Notes under the pieces: generated by a model | What the model was told of the DNA's origin: nothing | Database searches by the model: none | Seen by the model: only the letters and a program-made list of their open reading frames with translations | Part shown: positions 1 to 8,474 of the stretch, one piece after another | How the letters are laid out: each line of letters starts with the position of its first letter | Numbering within the stretch: the stretch's first letter is position 1 | Made by a program: the position numbers and the translations under genes | NCBI RefSeq assembly: GCF_000152805.1 | Contig: NZ_CH902578.1 | Coordinates: 1,885,728 to 1,949,727 of the forward strand | DNA length: 64,000 nucleotides | From: Maritimibacter alkaliphilus HTCC2654 | Lineage (GTDB): Bacteria > Pseudomonadota > Alphaproteobacteria > Rhodobacterales > Rhodobacteraceae | Direction of reading: 5' to 3'

Positions 1-1
1 G

Positions 2-748
2 GCGCACCTCGACGTGTTGTGCCTTGGCCTCGACCGGACGCAGCCCGGTTTCTATTACGCCGGCGCCACCGCCGTCGTGATGCAGGACAGTCTCGATCAG
101 GCCCGCGAGGATGCCCTGGCGATCGAGGATATGGCGCGCAAGACGCTCGCAGGATCGACGTTCAACTGGTCGGCCACCGGCCTGTCGGCGCAGATGGTCG
201 CCGTGAACCAGCTGATCGCGCATCGCACCCGCTTTTCCGACCTCGTGGTTCTGCCGCAGCCTTATTCCAAGGGGCGCGGGCACGACATGGAGGCGATCTC
301 CGAGGCGGCGATGTTCGAGGGCGACGTGCCGGTGCTGATCCAGCCCGACGGGCACAGCTTCCCGGACAAGGCCGACCGCATCCTGATCGGCTGGAACGAA
401 AGCCGCGAAGCTCTGCGCGCGGTCAAGGCCGCCCTGCCCTTCCTCAAGGCCGCCTCGACGGTGAACATCGCGATCATCGACCCGCCCAAACATGGCCCCG
501 AACGGTCCGACCCCGGTGGGCAGTTGAGCCAGTTCCTTGCCCGTCACGGGGTGAAGGCCGAGCTTTCGGTCCTGTCCAAGACCATGCCCCGCGTCGCGGA
601 CGTGCTGGCCCGGCATGGCAACGACATCGACGCCGACATGATCGTCATGGGTGCCTACAGCCATTCCCGTTTCCGCGAGTCGATCCTCGGCGGTGCGACG
701 CGAAATATGCTGGAGCTGACGGAACGCCCGCTGCTTCTCATGCATTGA
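2..748 (+). CDS. Universal stress protein (UspA family), 5' end cut by window edge
   Basis: Cytoplasmic stress protein of the Usp fold. The frame is open to the first base of the window (first visible residues AHLDVLCLG), so the true start lies upstream; the GTG at position 14 is internal. The last ~120 residues carry an ATP-binding type Usp half (ILIGWNESREALRAV, then VMGAYSHSRFRESILGG and a final LLLMH), and the first half looks like a second, degenerate Usp domain, as in tandem Usp proteins. A strong terminator follows 37 bases after the stop. Usp genes often sit beside fnrL in this group, which fits a role in low-oxygen or stationary stress. The ligand and exact role cannot be told from sequence. 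Confidence 0.85.
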   Translation, partial: AHLDVLCLGLDRTQPGFYYAGATAVVMQDSLDQAREDALAIEDMARKTLAGSTFNWSATGLSAQMVAVNQLIAHRTRFSDLVVLPQPYSKGRGHDMEAISEAAMFEGDVPVLIQPDGHSFPDKADRILIGWNESREALRAVKAALPFLKAASTVNIAIIDPPKHGPERSDPGGQLSQFLARHGVKAELSVLSKTMPRVADVLARHGNDIDADMIVMGAYSHSRFRESILGGATRNMLELTERPLLLMH

Positions 749-785
749 CCATGTGACGAGTACGTTTTTTCCTCCCTGAAGGACT

Positions 786-816
786 GACCGGTGGCACCCC
801 CACCGGTCTTTTTTTT
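786..816 (+). terminator. Rho-independent terminator after the universal stress gene
   Basis: A perfect 9-bp stem (786-794 with 800-808, GACCGGTGG/CCACCGGTC), a 5-base loop and an unbroken run of eight T (809-816). It ends the usp transcript and insulates the lipoprotein gene that follows. Confidence 0.93.
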
Positions 817-888
817 GCCGTGCGGGTGGCGGGCGTCGGTGCCCGTGGCTATCGTGCGGTCACAAAACCAGTGAGTGAGGGTAACCCA

Positions 889-1275
889 TTGAATCCAAAA
901 ACCATTACGACCGTGCTTCTTTGCACGGCCGCGCTGTCGGCCTGTGCCAAATCCAGCGCGAACATCGAAGCGTCCTATGTCTCGCCCGCGCTGTACGAGA
1001 GCATGTCCTGCAAGCAGTTGTCGGACGAGGCGCAACGGGTGGCGAGCCGCGCCAACACCGTGGCCGGGGTGCAGGACAAGAACGCCACCCGCGATGCGGT
1101 CGCGACCACGGCGGCGGCGGTGATTTTCTGGCCTGCCGCGTTCTTCATCGGGGGCAACGGCACCAACGCGACCGAGCTTGCCAGCCTCAAGGGCCAACTC
1201 GAAACGATTCAGTCCGTGTCAGAGCAGAAGAATTGCGGGCTGACGTTCCGCACGGTCGACCCGAACAAGGTCTGA
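889..1275 (+). CDS. Small hypothetical lipoprotein
   Basis: 128 residues. TTG at 889 is chosen as start because GAGTGAGGG lies 8 bases upstream and because it puts a lipobox (LSAC, Cys at residue 19) at the end of a short hydrophobic signal; an in-frame GTG at 871 would lengthen the signal by six residues. After the lipid Cys the mature part has a hydrophobic alanine-rich segment (AVIFWPAAFFIGG) about residues 69-88 and two further cysteines, then a short helical C-terminus. No family recognised. It stands alone between the usp terminator and the convergent fnrL gene, so it needs its own promoter downstream of the terminator. Function unknown; location should be the inner face of the outer membrane or the inner membrane. 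Confidence 0.7.
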   Translation: MNPKTITTVLLCTAALSACAKSSANIEASYVSPALYESMSCKQLSDEAQRVASRANTVAGVQDKNATRDAVATTAAAVIFWPAAFFIGGNGTNATELASLKGQLETIQSVSEQKNCGLTFRTVDPNKV

Positions 1276-1315
1276 TCCGGCGTGGCGGCGCGGTCCGACT
1301 GCGCCGCCATTTTCG

Positions 1316-2068
1316 TCAGATAATCATCCCGCCGTCCACGTCATCGCCGGTTTCGGCGATCAGGTCCTGAAGGTCCGGCACGATCACGCGCCGCTTGCCT
1401 TCAAGCTGGATGATCCCCGATTTGCGCAACGCCGAGATCTGGCGGCTCACGGTTTCCAGCGTCAGGCCCAGATAATCCGACATCGCTTCACGCGTGAGGG
1501 GCAGGTCGAAGACCATACCGTCGCCCGGCAGTTGCTTGCGCAGCGACGCATCGCGCCGCGCGACGATCAGCAGAAGGCTCGCGATCTTTTCGCGCGCGGT
1601 CTTGCGCCCGAGAACGGTCATCCACTCGCGCGCGGAATCCAGTTCGTCCAGCGTCATTTCCAACAGGCGCTGCCCGATATGCGGGGTGTTGGTCATGAGT
1701 TGCTCGAAGGGGCGGCGGCGGAAACAGCAAAGCGTCACGTCGGACACCGCGACCACGTCGAAGGCCGCCGTTTCACGCCCCGGACGCCCGATGAAATCGG
1801 ACGGAAGAAGCAGGCCGACCATCTGGGTGCGGCCGTCCTCCATCGTCTGGCTGAGGGTGGATATTCCGGTCACGATCGAGGCCACGAATTCCATATGGTC
1901 GCCGGACCACAGGATCGGCTGCCCGGCCTCGTAGCTGCGGTAGTATTTGATTTCTTCCAACACCTCGAGCTCGTCGGGTTCGCAGCGCGAACAGACGGCA
2001 CGGTGGCGGATCGGACAATTGCCGCAATCCTTTAGATCGAGGTGAAGTGAGCCCATAGCTGAGGCCAT
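1316..2068 (-). CDS. fnrL: FnrL, oxygen-sensing Crp/Fnr transcription regulator
   Basis: Global regulator of the switch to low oxygen. The N-terminus has the [4Fe-4S] cysteine cluster of FNR proteins (CGNCPIRHRAVC, Cys 15, 18, 26, plus Cys 29) and a central CC pair near 114-115 that supplies the fourth ligand. The C-terminal helix-turn-helix ends in ETVSRQ, whose E..SR is the FNR rather than Crp recognition signature. The start ATG at 2068 (MASAMGS) gives 250 residues, the family length; a second ATG at 2056 is possible. An in-frame extension to 2143 is rejected because it would run through the FNR box. The gene is divergent from hemN, with a perfect FNR box between them, so autoregulation is expected. 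Confidence 0.95.
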   Translation of the reverse strand: MASAMGSLHLDLKDCGNCPIRHRAVCSRCEPDELEVLEEIKYYRSYEAGQPILWSGDHMEFVASIVTGISTLSQTMEDGRTQMVGLLLPSDFIGRPGRETAAFDVVAVSDVTLCCFRRRPFEQLMTNTPHIGQRLLEMTLDELDSAREWMTVLGRKTAREKIASLLLIVARRDASLRKQLPGDGMVFDLPLTREAMSDYLGLTLETVSRQISALRKSGIIQLEGKRRVIVPDLQDLIAETGDDVDGGMII

Positions 2069-2082
2069 TTGATCCGTATCAA
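2069..2082. promoter_or_regulatory. FNR box between fnrL and hemN
   Basis: TTGATCCGTATCAA is a perfect TTGAT-N4-ATCAA dyad, the FNR/FnrL consensus. It touches the fnrL start codon (2068) and its centre lies 42.5 bp upstream of the hemN start codon (2118). Expected to activate hemN without oxygen and to limit fnrL expression. Confidence 0.92.
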
Positions 2083-2117
2083 TGTCGCGCGCGAAAGTTG
2101 AACTTAAGCCTACGCCA

Positions 2118-3473
2118 ATGGATAACCTGACGCAACTTCGCAAACTCGGTCTTTTTGACGCGCGTGTCCCCCGTTACACGAGCTATCCGACCGCTCCGCA
2201 CTTCGCCGGCGGCATCGGTGGTTCGCATGTAAGCGACTGGATTCGCGCGATTCCCCAAGGATCGCAGATCTCACTCTACCTTCATGTTCCGTTCTGCCGG
2301 AGGTTGTGCTGGTTCTGTGCCTGCCGCACGCAGGGGACGAGCACACTCAGCCCGGTCGCCGCATATGTTGATTCGCTCACTCAGGAATTAGAGACCTTGA
2401 AGTCTCACCTCCTGCCGGGCATCACGATCAGCCATCTGCACTGGGGCGGCGGGACACCGACCCTGCTCGATCCGGGCATGATCGAACGGCTGTCCGCCGC
2501 GATTTTCGACACGGCGCCGCTGGGCGAGAACGCGCAGTTCTCGGTCGAGATCGACCCGAACGAAATCGACGATGCCCGGATGGACGCGCTGGTGGCCGCG
2601 GGCCTCAACCGTGCCTCGCTCGGCGTGCAGGACTTCGACCCGATGATTCAGGAGGTCATCGGCCGCCCGCAGACGTTCGAAGTGACCAAGGCCGCCGTCG
2701 ATGGGCTGCGCGCCCGGGGCGTGCAATCGCTGAACGTCGATCTGCTGTACGGCCTGCCGCACCAGACCAACGCCCGGATGACGGATTCGGTGAAAAAGGT
2801 GCTGTCGCTCGGACCGGACCGCATCGCGCTTTTCGGTTACGCCCACGTTCCGTGGATGGCCCGGCGTCAGGGCCTGATCCCGACCGAGGCCCTGCCTTCG
2901 CCCGAGGAACGGCTGGAGCTGTTCAACCTCTCGCGCGACCTTTTCGTGGCGAACGGGTTCGATGAAATCGGCATCGACCATTTCGCCCGGCCCGAAGACG
3001 GGCTGTCGAAGGCCCACAAGGCGGGCACCATGCATCGCAACTTTCAGGGCTACACCGAGGACAGCGCCGAGGCGCTTATCGGCATCGGTGCCTCGTCCAT
3101 CTCGCGCTATCCGCAAGGTTACGCGCAGAACGCCCCGGCCACCTCGGCGTATCAGGAGCGTGTGCGCGCCGGGCAGCTTCCGGTCACGCGCGGGCACGCC
3201 TTCACGGGTGACGACATCCTGCGCGGCCGGGTGATCGAGCAGATCCTGTGCGATTTCGCGGTCGATCTGCCCGCCATCGCGCGCGAGGTCGGGGTCGACC
3301 CGGCGACGGCGGTTGCGCTGGCCGGCGGCTTGGCCGAAACTCTGCCCGGCACGGTGTCCGTCACGGACGGTGTCCTGACGATCGAGCCGCAGGCGCGGCC
3401 CCTCGCCCGGATCATCGCCCGCTACTTCGACGCCTACGAAATGAACGAAGCCGGGCACAGTCAGGCGGTCTGA
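2118..3473 (+). CDS. hemN: Oxygen-independent coproporphyrinogen III dehydrogenase HemN
   Basis: Radical-SAM enzyme that decarboxylates two propionates of coproporphyrinogen III to give protoporphyrinogen IX when oxygen is absent. The cluster motif is CRRLCWFCAC (Cys 60, 64, 67 with the extra Cys 69 typical of HemN), followed by the GGGTPTLL SAM-binding strand. The ATG at 2118 gives 451 residues, the usual length, beginning MDNLTQLRKLG. An in-frame ATG at 2082 would overlap the FNR box and is rejected. No Shine-Dalgarno sequence precedes 2118. The oxygen-dependent counterpart hemF lies 23 kb away in this window, so the organism can make heme in both conditions. Confidence 0.96.
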   Translation: MDNLTQLRKLGLFDARVPRYTSYPTAPHFAGGIGGSHVSDWIRAIPQGSQISLYLHVPFCRRLCWFCACRTQGTSTLSPVAAYVDSLTQELETLKSHLLPGITISHLHWGGGTPTLLDPGMIERLSAAIFDTAPLGENAQFSVEIDPNEIDDARMDALVAAGLNRASLGVQDFDPMIQEVIGRPQTFEVTKAAVDGLRARGVQSLNVDLLYGLPHQTNARMTDSVKKVLSLGPDRIALFGYAHVPWMARRQGLIPTEALPSPEERLELFNLSRDLFVANGFDEIGIDHFARPEDGLSKAHKAGTMHRNFQGYTEDSAEALIGIGASSISRYPQGYAQNAPATSAYQERVRAGQLPVTRGHAFTGDDILRGRVIEQILCDFAVDLPAIAREVGVDPATAVALAGGLAETLPGTVSVTDGVLTIEPQARPLARIIARYFDAYEMNEAGHSQAV

Positions 3474-3475
3474 GA

Positions 3476-3498
3476 CCTCCTCGCCCGGTGCGGGGAGG
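3476..3498 (+). promoter_or_regulatory. Hairpin covering the ribosome binding site of the FAD oxidoreductase gene
   Basis: CCTCCTCG (3476-3483) can pair with CGGGGAGG (3491-3498), one G-U pair, 7-base loop. The right arm is the Shine-Dalgarno sequence of the gene starting at 3504. Hairpin seen; any control role is inference. Confidence 0.45.
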
Positions 3499-3503
3499 AA
3501 AGT

Positions 3504-4877
3504 ATGGGTTTCATCGAACAGGCCGCTGCCATCGTCGGCAGCGCACAGGTGCTGACCGGGTCCGACATTGCGCGCTATGTCGACGATCCGACCGGCGCCT
3601 ATCACTCCGCCCCGCTCTGCGTCGTCCGCCCCGGCTCGACGCGGGAGGTGTCGGACCTCATGGCGCTGGCGTATGGGATGGGTCAGGTCGTCGTCCCCGT
3701 CTCCGGCAACACGGGCGTCAGCGGCGGCACGTTCAACGAGGGCGCCGTCATGCTGTCGGTCGAGCGGATGAACGCGGTGCGCGAGGTCAATGCCTCGGCC
3801 CGCACGGCGACCGTGGAAGCGGGCGTGATCCTCGACCGCCTGCGCGACGCCGCGGATGACGCGGGCCTCGTATTTCCCGTCGTTTTCGGCGCGCGCGGTT
3901 CCGCGATGGTCGGCGGCATCCTGTCGACCAATGCGGGCGGATCGAACGTCCTGCGCTACGGCAACACGCGGGCGCAATGCCTCGGGATCGAGGTGGTGCT
4001 CGCCGACGGGCGGGTCATGGACCTGATGACCGCATTGCACAAGGACAACTCCGGCTACGACCTGCGCGACCTGATGATCGGGGCCGAGGGCACGCTGGGG
4101 ATCATCACCGCCGCCGTGATGAAGTTGTCACCCAAGCCCGCCCATACCGTCACCGCGATGCTCGCCCCCGTGTCGCTGGATGCCGCGCTGACGGTCCTGA
4201 ACCGCCTGCAAGCCGCGTCGGGTGGCGCGGTCGAAGCCTGCGAATACATGCCGCGCAGCTATATCGAACGGCAGTTGGCCCAGATCGCGGGCGCGCGCGA
4301 GCCCTTCGACGCGCCGCATGAGGTGAACGTGCTGGTCGAGCTTGCGGGCGATGCGGGGCTGTCGGAGCTTTTCGAGGATGTGCTGGGGGCGGCGTTGGAA
4401 GAGGGCCTGATCGCGGACGCCGTGATCGCCCAGAACGACACGCAGCGCGCCGCGATGTGGGAGCGGCGCGAATCCGCAGCCGAAGTCACGCTCGCCACCA
4501 CCCCCGCGCTAATGGGCGACATCGCCCTGCCCGTGGATCGTCTGAGCGACTTTTTCGCGGCCATGCGCGACCGTCTGTCCAAGATCGAGCCGAAGGCACA
4601 GGAAACCTGTGTCGCGCATCTGGGCGACGGGAACATCCATTACGTCGCCTATAGCGAGGCCAACGACCCGGACCTAAAGATCCGGCTGTCCGAAGCGATG
4701 GAGGGGCTTGTCGCCGACATGCGCGGCTCGTTCTCCGCCGAACACGGCGTCGGGCTTTACAAGCTCGGGTCGATGGAACGGCACAAGAACCCGGTGGCGC
4801 TTGACGTGATGCGCTCGATCAAGACCGCGCTGGACCCCAAGGGCATCCTGAACCCCGGCAAGGTGATCCCGGCCTGA
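3504..4877 (+). CDS. FAD-binding oxidoreductase, GlcD / D-2-hydroxyglutarate dehydrogenase-like
   Basis: 457-residue flavoprotein of the VAO/PCMH fold that oxidises D-2-hydroxy acids such as D-lactate, glycolate or D-2-hydroxyglutarate. The FAD-binding part occupies about residues 30-215 (VVPVSGNTGVSGGTF for pyrophosphate binding, then GGILSTNAGGSNVLRYG); the C-terminal oxidase domain has the metal/substrate motif HLGDGNIHY and the AEHGVGLYK signature near the end. ATG at 3504 follows GGGGAGG by 5 bases. It lies 30 bases after hemN and is probably co-transcribed, although its ribosome site sits in a hairpin. Which hydroxy acid it uses cannot be read from sequence. Confidence 0.88.
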   Translation: MGFIEQAAAIVGSAQVLTGSDIARYVDDPTGAYHSAPLCVVRPGSTREVSDLMALAYGMGQVVVPVSGNTGVSGGTFNEGAVMLSVERMNAVREVNASARTATVEAGVILDRLRDAADDAGLVFPVVFGARGSAMVGGILSTNAGGSNVLRYGNTRAQCLGIEVVLADGRVMDLMTALHKDNSGYDLRDLMIGAEGTLGIITAAVMKLSPKPAHTVTAMLAPVSLDAALTVLNRLQAASGGAVEACEYMPRSYIERQLAQIAGAREPFDAPHEVNVLVELAGDAGLSELFEDVLGAALEEGLIADAVIAQNDTQRAAMWERRESAAEVTLATTPALMGDIALPVDRLSDFFAAMRDRLSKIEPKAQETCVAHLGDGNIHYVAYSEANDPDLKIRLSEAMEGLVADMRGSFSAEHGVGLYKLGSMERHKNPVALDVMRSIKTALDPKGILNPGKVIPA

Positions 4878-4952
4878 CCCCGGATTTCGCGCGGGCGCAC
4901 TGGATATGTTAGGGATGATCGCGAACCTCTGAACCTTTTGCAGGGAGCGATC

Positions 4953-5450
4953 ATGTTTCGGACAATCCTATGCGCGCTTGCGGTCGCGTCATTCGCCGGT
5001 GCCGTGCGCGCCGACGAGGCGGGCACCCTGACGCTCGACATCGCCGGTGAAACCCATAGCTTCACGCTCTGGACCGATCAAAGCGACTGGTCCGGCTCGG
5101 AAACCTACGCAAGCGTCAACATCTACGCCCGGCCCGAGACGGACGCGACGCGCGAAGCTTACGGCATCCTCACGCTTGGGTTCGAAGTGGCCGGTGGCAG
5201 CGCGAATGCGCCGGAGGCGAGCCTGACGCGGATCGACGGGGACGAGCGGGTGAAGCTCTATTCCACCGACGACGCTGGCGGGCTGTCCATCACCCCCGAC
5301 ACCGCAAGCGTGTCGGGTGAGGAACTGACCATCTCGGGCAGCTTCGCGGGCGAGATGGGGATCAGCGAGAATTACGGCCGGGACATCGACCTGAACGATC
5401 CGCTCGCCGTCAGCGGCACCTTCGACGTGGTGCTCGGCCCGGTCGAATAG
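4953..5450 (+). CDS. Hypothetical periplasmic protein
   Basis: 165 residues with a clear Sec signal peptide (MFRTILCALAVASFAGAVRA, predicted cut after VRA before DEAG). The ATG at 4953 is preceded by CAGGGAGCG and is preferred over an ATG five codons earlier. The mature protein is acidic, rich in Asp, Thr and Ser, without cysteines, and looks beta-rich (TLTLDIAGETHSFTLW, then ILTLGFEVAGG). No family recognised. It runs toward hemC, whose stop lies 5 bases away on the other strand, and no terminator hairpin is visible between them. Confidence 0.72.
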   Translation: MFRTILCALAVASFAGAVRADEAGTLTLDIAGETHSFTLWTDQSDWSGSETYASVNIYARPETDATREAYGILTLGFEVAGGSANAPEASLTRIDGDERVKLYSTDDAGGLSITPDTASVSGEELTISGSFAGEMGISENYGRDIDLNDPLAVSGTFDVVLGPVE

Positions 5451-5455
5451 CCGCG

Positions 5456-6415
5456 CTATTTCCAGTCGAAGAAATCCGGCCCGGCGCGCGACAGCAGTTT
5501 CTGTGCCAATGCCCGGCCCATGTCCGGCCCGTCTTCGACCGCGCCGCTGATCTCGTCCGCCAGCGCCTCGGACCCGTCCGTGCGCAGGATTTCCCCGCGC
5601 AGGCGCAGCGTGCCGCCGTCGATCTCGGCCAGACCTGCAATCGGCGTTTCGCAAGACCCGTCGAGGGTGGCGAGGAAACTGCGTTCCGCCGCCAGCCGCC
5701 GCTCGGTCCCGCCATGGTGAATCGCTTCGAGCATGTCGGCGACATTCGTGTCGTGCGAGCGGCGTTCGATGCCGATGGCACCCTGCGCGATGGCGGGCAG
5801 CATATCCTCGGGCGCGATGGCGTCATGCGGCACCTCGTCCAGCATCCCCAGCCGGGTGATCCCGGCCATGGCGAGGAACGTGGCCTCGGCAACCCCGTCG
5901 CGCAACTTGGTCAGCCGCGTCTGCACGTTGCCCCGGAACTCCACGACGTTCAGATCAGGCCGCCGGTTCAGAAGCTGGGCCTTGCGCCGCAGGGACGAGG
6001 TGCCGACCACGGCCCCCTCGGCCAGCCCGTGAATGCCGCCGCCGCCCAGCGAGATGAACGCATCCCGCGTGTCTTCGCGCGGCAGGTAGCAGTCGAGCGT
6101 CAGGCCCGGTGGCTGTTCGGTCGGCATGTCCTTCATCGAATGGACCGCCAGATCGATCCCACCGTTCAGAAGCTGATCCTCGATCTCGCGCGTGAACAAC
6201 CCTTTGTTCCCGATCTCTTTGAGCGGCCGGTCCGCCGCGATCATCGCCCGGTCGTCGCCGGTCGTTTTGATGACCACGATCTCAAACGCGGTTTCGGGCA
6301 GATCGAAGGCCGCCGCCAGCCGATCACGGGTTTCATAAGCCTGCGCCAGCGCCAGGGGCGAGCCACGGGTGCCGATCTTGAGCGGTTTGGTCGGGTCGGG
6401 AAGTTTTGGCGTCAT
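5456..6415 (-). CDS. hemC: Hydroxymethylbilane synthase (porphobilinogen deaminase)
   Basis: Cytoplasmic enzyme that joins four porphobilinogens into hydroxymethylbilane. 319 residues. It starts with the family N-terminus KIGTRGSPLALAQA, has the catalytic region VHSMKDMPT with the catalytic Asp at the usual place in KTTGDD.., the cofactor-binding GTSSLRRKAQL, and Cys 255 in DGSCETPIA, the residue that holds the dipyrromethane cofactor. It is divergent from hemE, with 102 bases between the two starts, so the two heme genes probably share a regulatory region. Confidence 0.96.
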   Translation of the reverse strand: MTPKLPDPTKPLKIGTRGSPLALAQAYETRDRLAAAFDLPETAFEIVVIKTTGDDRAMIAADRPLKEIGNKGLFTREIEDQLLNGGIDLAVHSMKDMPTEQPPGLTLDCYLPREDTRDAFISLGGGGIHGLAEGAVVGTSSLRRKAQLLNRRPDLNVVEFRGNVQTRLTKLRDGVAEATFLAMAGITRLGMLDEVPHDAIAPEDMLPAIAQGAIGIERRSHDTNVADMLEAIHHGGTERRLAAERSFLATLDGSCETPIAGLAEIDGGTLRLRGEILRTDGSEALADEISGAVEDGPDMGRALAQKLLSRAGPDFFDWK

Positions 6416-6517
6416 GGACCTCGTTTAGACGCGGCAAATGGCCCTGTCCATGCCCCCGCCGCTTGACATGAGGCCGCAGACGGTGGACCCACGCGGGGCC
6501 GTAGATAAGGATCACCC

Positions 6518-7546
6518 ATGACCAAGCTTCTCATGCGCGCACTGGCGGGCGAAACCCTGCCGACGCCCCCGATCTGGATGATGCGTCAGGCGGGCCGTTA
6601 CCTGCCGGAATACCGCGCGACGCGCGAGAAGGCGGGCGATTTCCTGTCGCTGTGCTACAACCCCGAGCTTGCCGCCGAGGTGACGCTGCAACCGATCCGC
6701 CGCTTCGGCTTCGACGCCGCGATCCTGTTTGCCGACATCCTGCTGGTGCCGCAGGCGCTTGGCGCCGACCTGTGGTTCGTCACCGGCGAAGGCCCGCGCC
6801 TTTCGACCATCGAAGGTGAAGAGGATTTCGCCAAGCTGGGCGGCAAGGACGACATTCACGACACGCTCGGCCCCGTTTACGAAACCGTGCGCATCCTGTC
6901 GCGCGAACTGCCCGCCGAGACCGCGCTCATCGGTTTCGCGGGCGCGCCGTGGACGGTCGCGACCTACATGGTGGCGGGGCGCGGCACCTCGGATCAGGGC
7001 CCGGCCCACGCGCTCAAGGACACGAACCGCGACCTCTTCACCCGGCTCATCGACAAGATCACAGACGCGACCATCGAATACCTGTCGAAACAGGTCGAGG
7101 CGGGCGCGGAAACGGTCAAGATCTTCGACAGCTGGGCCGGCTCGCTCAAGGGGCGGGACTTCGACGACTTCGCGCTCGAACCCACCAAACGGATCATCGC
7201 GGAACTCAAGGCGCGCCATCCCGGCCTGCCGATCATCGCCTTCCCGCGTGAGGCAGGCGAGCGTTACATCGGTTTCCACAAGGCCACCGGGGCCGATTGC
7301 GTGGCGGTCGACAACTCGGTCTCGGCAGACTGGGTCGCGAAGCATGTCCAGCCCGACGGCTGCGTGCAGGGCAACCTCGCCTCCAGCCACATGGTGACGG
7401 GCGGTCAGGCGCTGGTCGACGAAGCACAGGCGATCACCCGCGCCCTGCGCGGCGGCCCGCACATCTTCAACTTGGGCCACGGCATCACGCCCGACGCCGA
7501 CCCCGACAACGTCGCCCGGATGATCGAGGCGGTGCGCACCGCCTAG
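6518..7546 (+). CDS. hemE: Uroporphyrinogen decarboxylase
   Basis: Converts uroporphyrinogen III to coproporphyrinogen III. 342 residues, normal length, with the signature [14 protein letters not shown] (residues 16-29) and [14 protein letters not shown], both diagnostic for HemE. The ATG at 6518 follows GATAAGGATCACCC. A TTGACA lies at 6463-6468 in the hemC-hemE gap but no good -10 box stands at 16-18 bp from it, so I do not call the promoter. In several Alphaproteobacteria hemE adjoins the replication origin; nothing here supports that. Confidence 0.97.
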   Translation: MTKLLMRALAGETLPTPPIWMMRQAGRYLPEYRATREKAGDFLSLCYNPELAAEVTLQPIRRFGFDAAILFADILLVPQALGADLWFVTGEGPRLSTIEGEEDFAKLGGKDDIHDTLGPVYETVRILSRELPAETALIGFAGAPWTVATYMVAGRGTSDQGPAHALKDTNRDLFTRLIDKITDATIEYLSKQVEAGAETVKIFDSWAGSLKGRDFDDFALEPTKRIIAELKARHPGLPIIAFPREAGERYIGFHKATGADCVAVDNSVSADWVAKHVQPDGCVQGNLASSHMVTGGQALVDEAQAITRALRGGPHIFNLGHGITPDADPDNVARMIEAVRTA

Positions 7547-7590
7547 GGCGCGCCGGGGGCGACCACGAACAGCGAACGGACCGGCGCGGG

Positions 7591-8355
7591 ATGAACGACA
7601 GACCCAACGACTTCCTCACCCCGCTTCTGGACAACCTCCCGACCGCCGAGAACCCGCATCTCGACGAGCTTGTCGCCTCGATCGGCGACTGCGTGCCGGA
7701 TCACGCGACCGCACAGTTGGAGGCGTTCGAACATGCCGCGACACTCGTGCCGCGCACGGGCGAATTCCGGGTGCTCGACCTCGGCTCCGGCTTCGGCAAG
7801 ACCAAGGCCCAGTTCGAAACCCTGAACCCCGTCCTCAGATGGAACGGCGTCGACATCGCGCGGCGCTGGGACCGGCGTGACCGGCCCCTCGCCCGCGCGT
7901 CGCGGAAATACAACGGCGTGCGCATCCCCTTTCACCGCAACACCTTCGACATGGTGTTCAGCAAGCAGGTCTTCGAACACGTCCGCCATCCCGAACCGCT
8001 CCTGCACGACATCCGCCGTGTGCTGAAACCGGGCGGCGTGTTCGTGGGCAGCGTGTCCTGCATGGAGCCGTTTCACATGGCGAGCATGTTCTGCTTCTCG
8101 CCGCACGGGTGGAAGACGATCAATGCGGACGCGGGGCTGAAGGTCACGTTCCTCGCCAGTGGGATCGACGCGCTGTCGCTCGGCCTCTGGCACTTCAACC
8201 GCGATGCCCGGCAGGGACGACCGTTCAAGAGCTCGAACCTGAACATCGCCATCGACGCATTGGCCGAACGCGGCGATATGGACTGGCGCCGCGCCAACGT
8301 GCTCAAGGTGCTGCACGCGGGGCAGATGATCTTCACCGCGCAGAAGGCATACTGA
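7591..8355 (+). CDS. Class I SAM-dependent methyltransferase
   Basis: 254 residues. The SAM-binding motif is VLDLGSGFGKTKAQF, followed by the acidic motif II GVDIARR and the motif FDMVFSKQVFEHVRHPEPLL ending in VLKPGGVFVGSV, which places it in the Methyltransf_11/25 group that modifies small molecules or lipids. The ATG at 7591 follows a weak GCGGG. It begins 45 bases after hemE, so it may share that transcript. Its 3' end faces the minus-strand SRP RNA only 16 bases away. The substrate cannot be told. Confidence 0.82.
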   Translation: MNDRPNDFLTPLLDNLPTAENPHLDELVASIGDCVPDHATAQLEAFEHAATLVPRTGEFRVLDLGSGFGKTKAQFETLNPVLRWNGVDIARRWDRRDRPLARASRKYNGVRIPFHRNTFDMVFSKQVFEHVRHPEPLLHDIRRVLKPGGVFVGSVSCMEPFHMASMFCFSPHGWKTINADAGLKVTFLASGIDALSLGLWHFNRDARQGRPFKSSNLNIAIDALAERGDMDWRRANVLKVLHAGQMIFTAQKAY

Positions 8356-8371
8356 GGAAATGGGGGATAAG

Positions 8372-8469
8372 GTGAGAGGCTGGACAACGACCCAAGCGGG
8401 ACTCGTTACGGCTGCTTCCTTCCGGACCTGACCGGGTTGGCGAGGCACTTGCCCGCGCCAACCTCTCAC
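8372..8469 (-). ncRNA. ffs: Signal recognition particle RNA, small bacterial (4.5S) type
   Basis: About 98 nt on the minus strand. Read in that direction it has the universally conserved SRP domain IV apex (GGTCAGGTCCGGAAGGAAGC, then AGCCGTAACG), and its two ends pair: GTGAGAGG at the 5' end with CCTCTCAC at the 3' end (8462-8469 with 8372-8379). This is the short SRP RNA that binds Ffh and targets membrane proteins to FtsY. The 5' end is supported independently by a promoter placed exactly upstream. Confidence 0.95.
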
Positions 8470-8474
8470 GGGGC

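Noticed and set aside
2082..2117. Longer HemN starting at ATG 2082
   Set aside because: The start would overlap the FNR box and adds 12 residues not found in the family N-terminus.
2388..4040. A 550-codon minus-strand open frame across hemN and the FAD oxidoreductase
   Set aside because: Shadow frame rich in Arg/His/Asp with no domain; it spans two well-supported genes.
6463..6491. hemE promoter with TTGACA at 6463
   Set aside because: No acceptable -10 box at 16-18 bp, so the -35 match alone is not enough.
6416..6517. Replication origin next to hemE, as in Caulobacter
   Set aside because: Only 102 bases, GC-rich, no DnaA boxes or AT-rich unwinding element; hemC lies directly opposite.
8371..8470. 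Protein-coding frames across the SRP RNA
   Set aside because: The RNA, its paired ends and its promoter explain the region; the frames are accidental.
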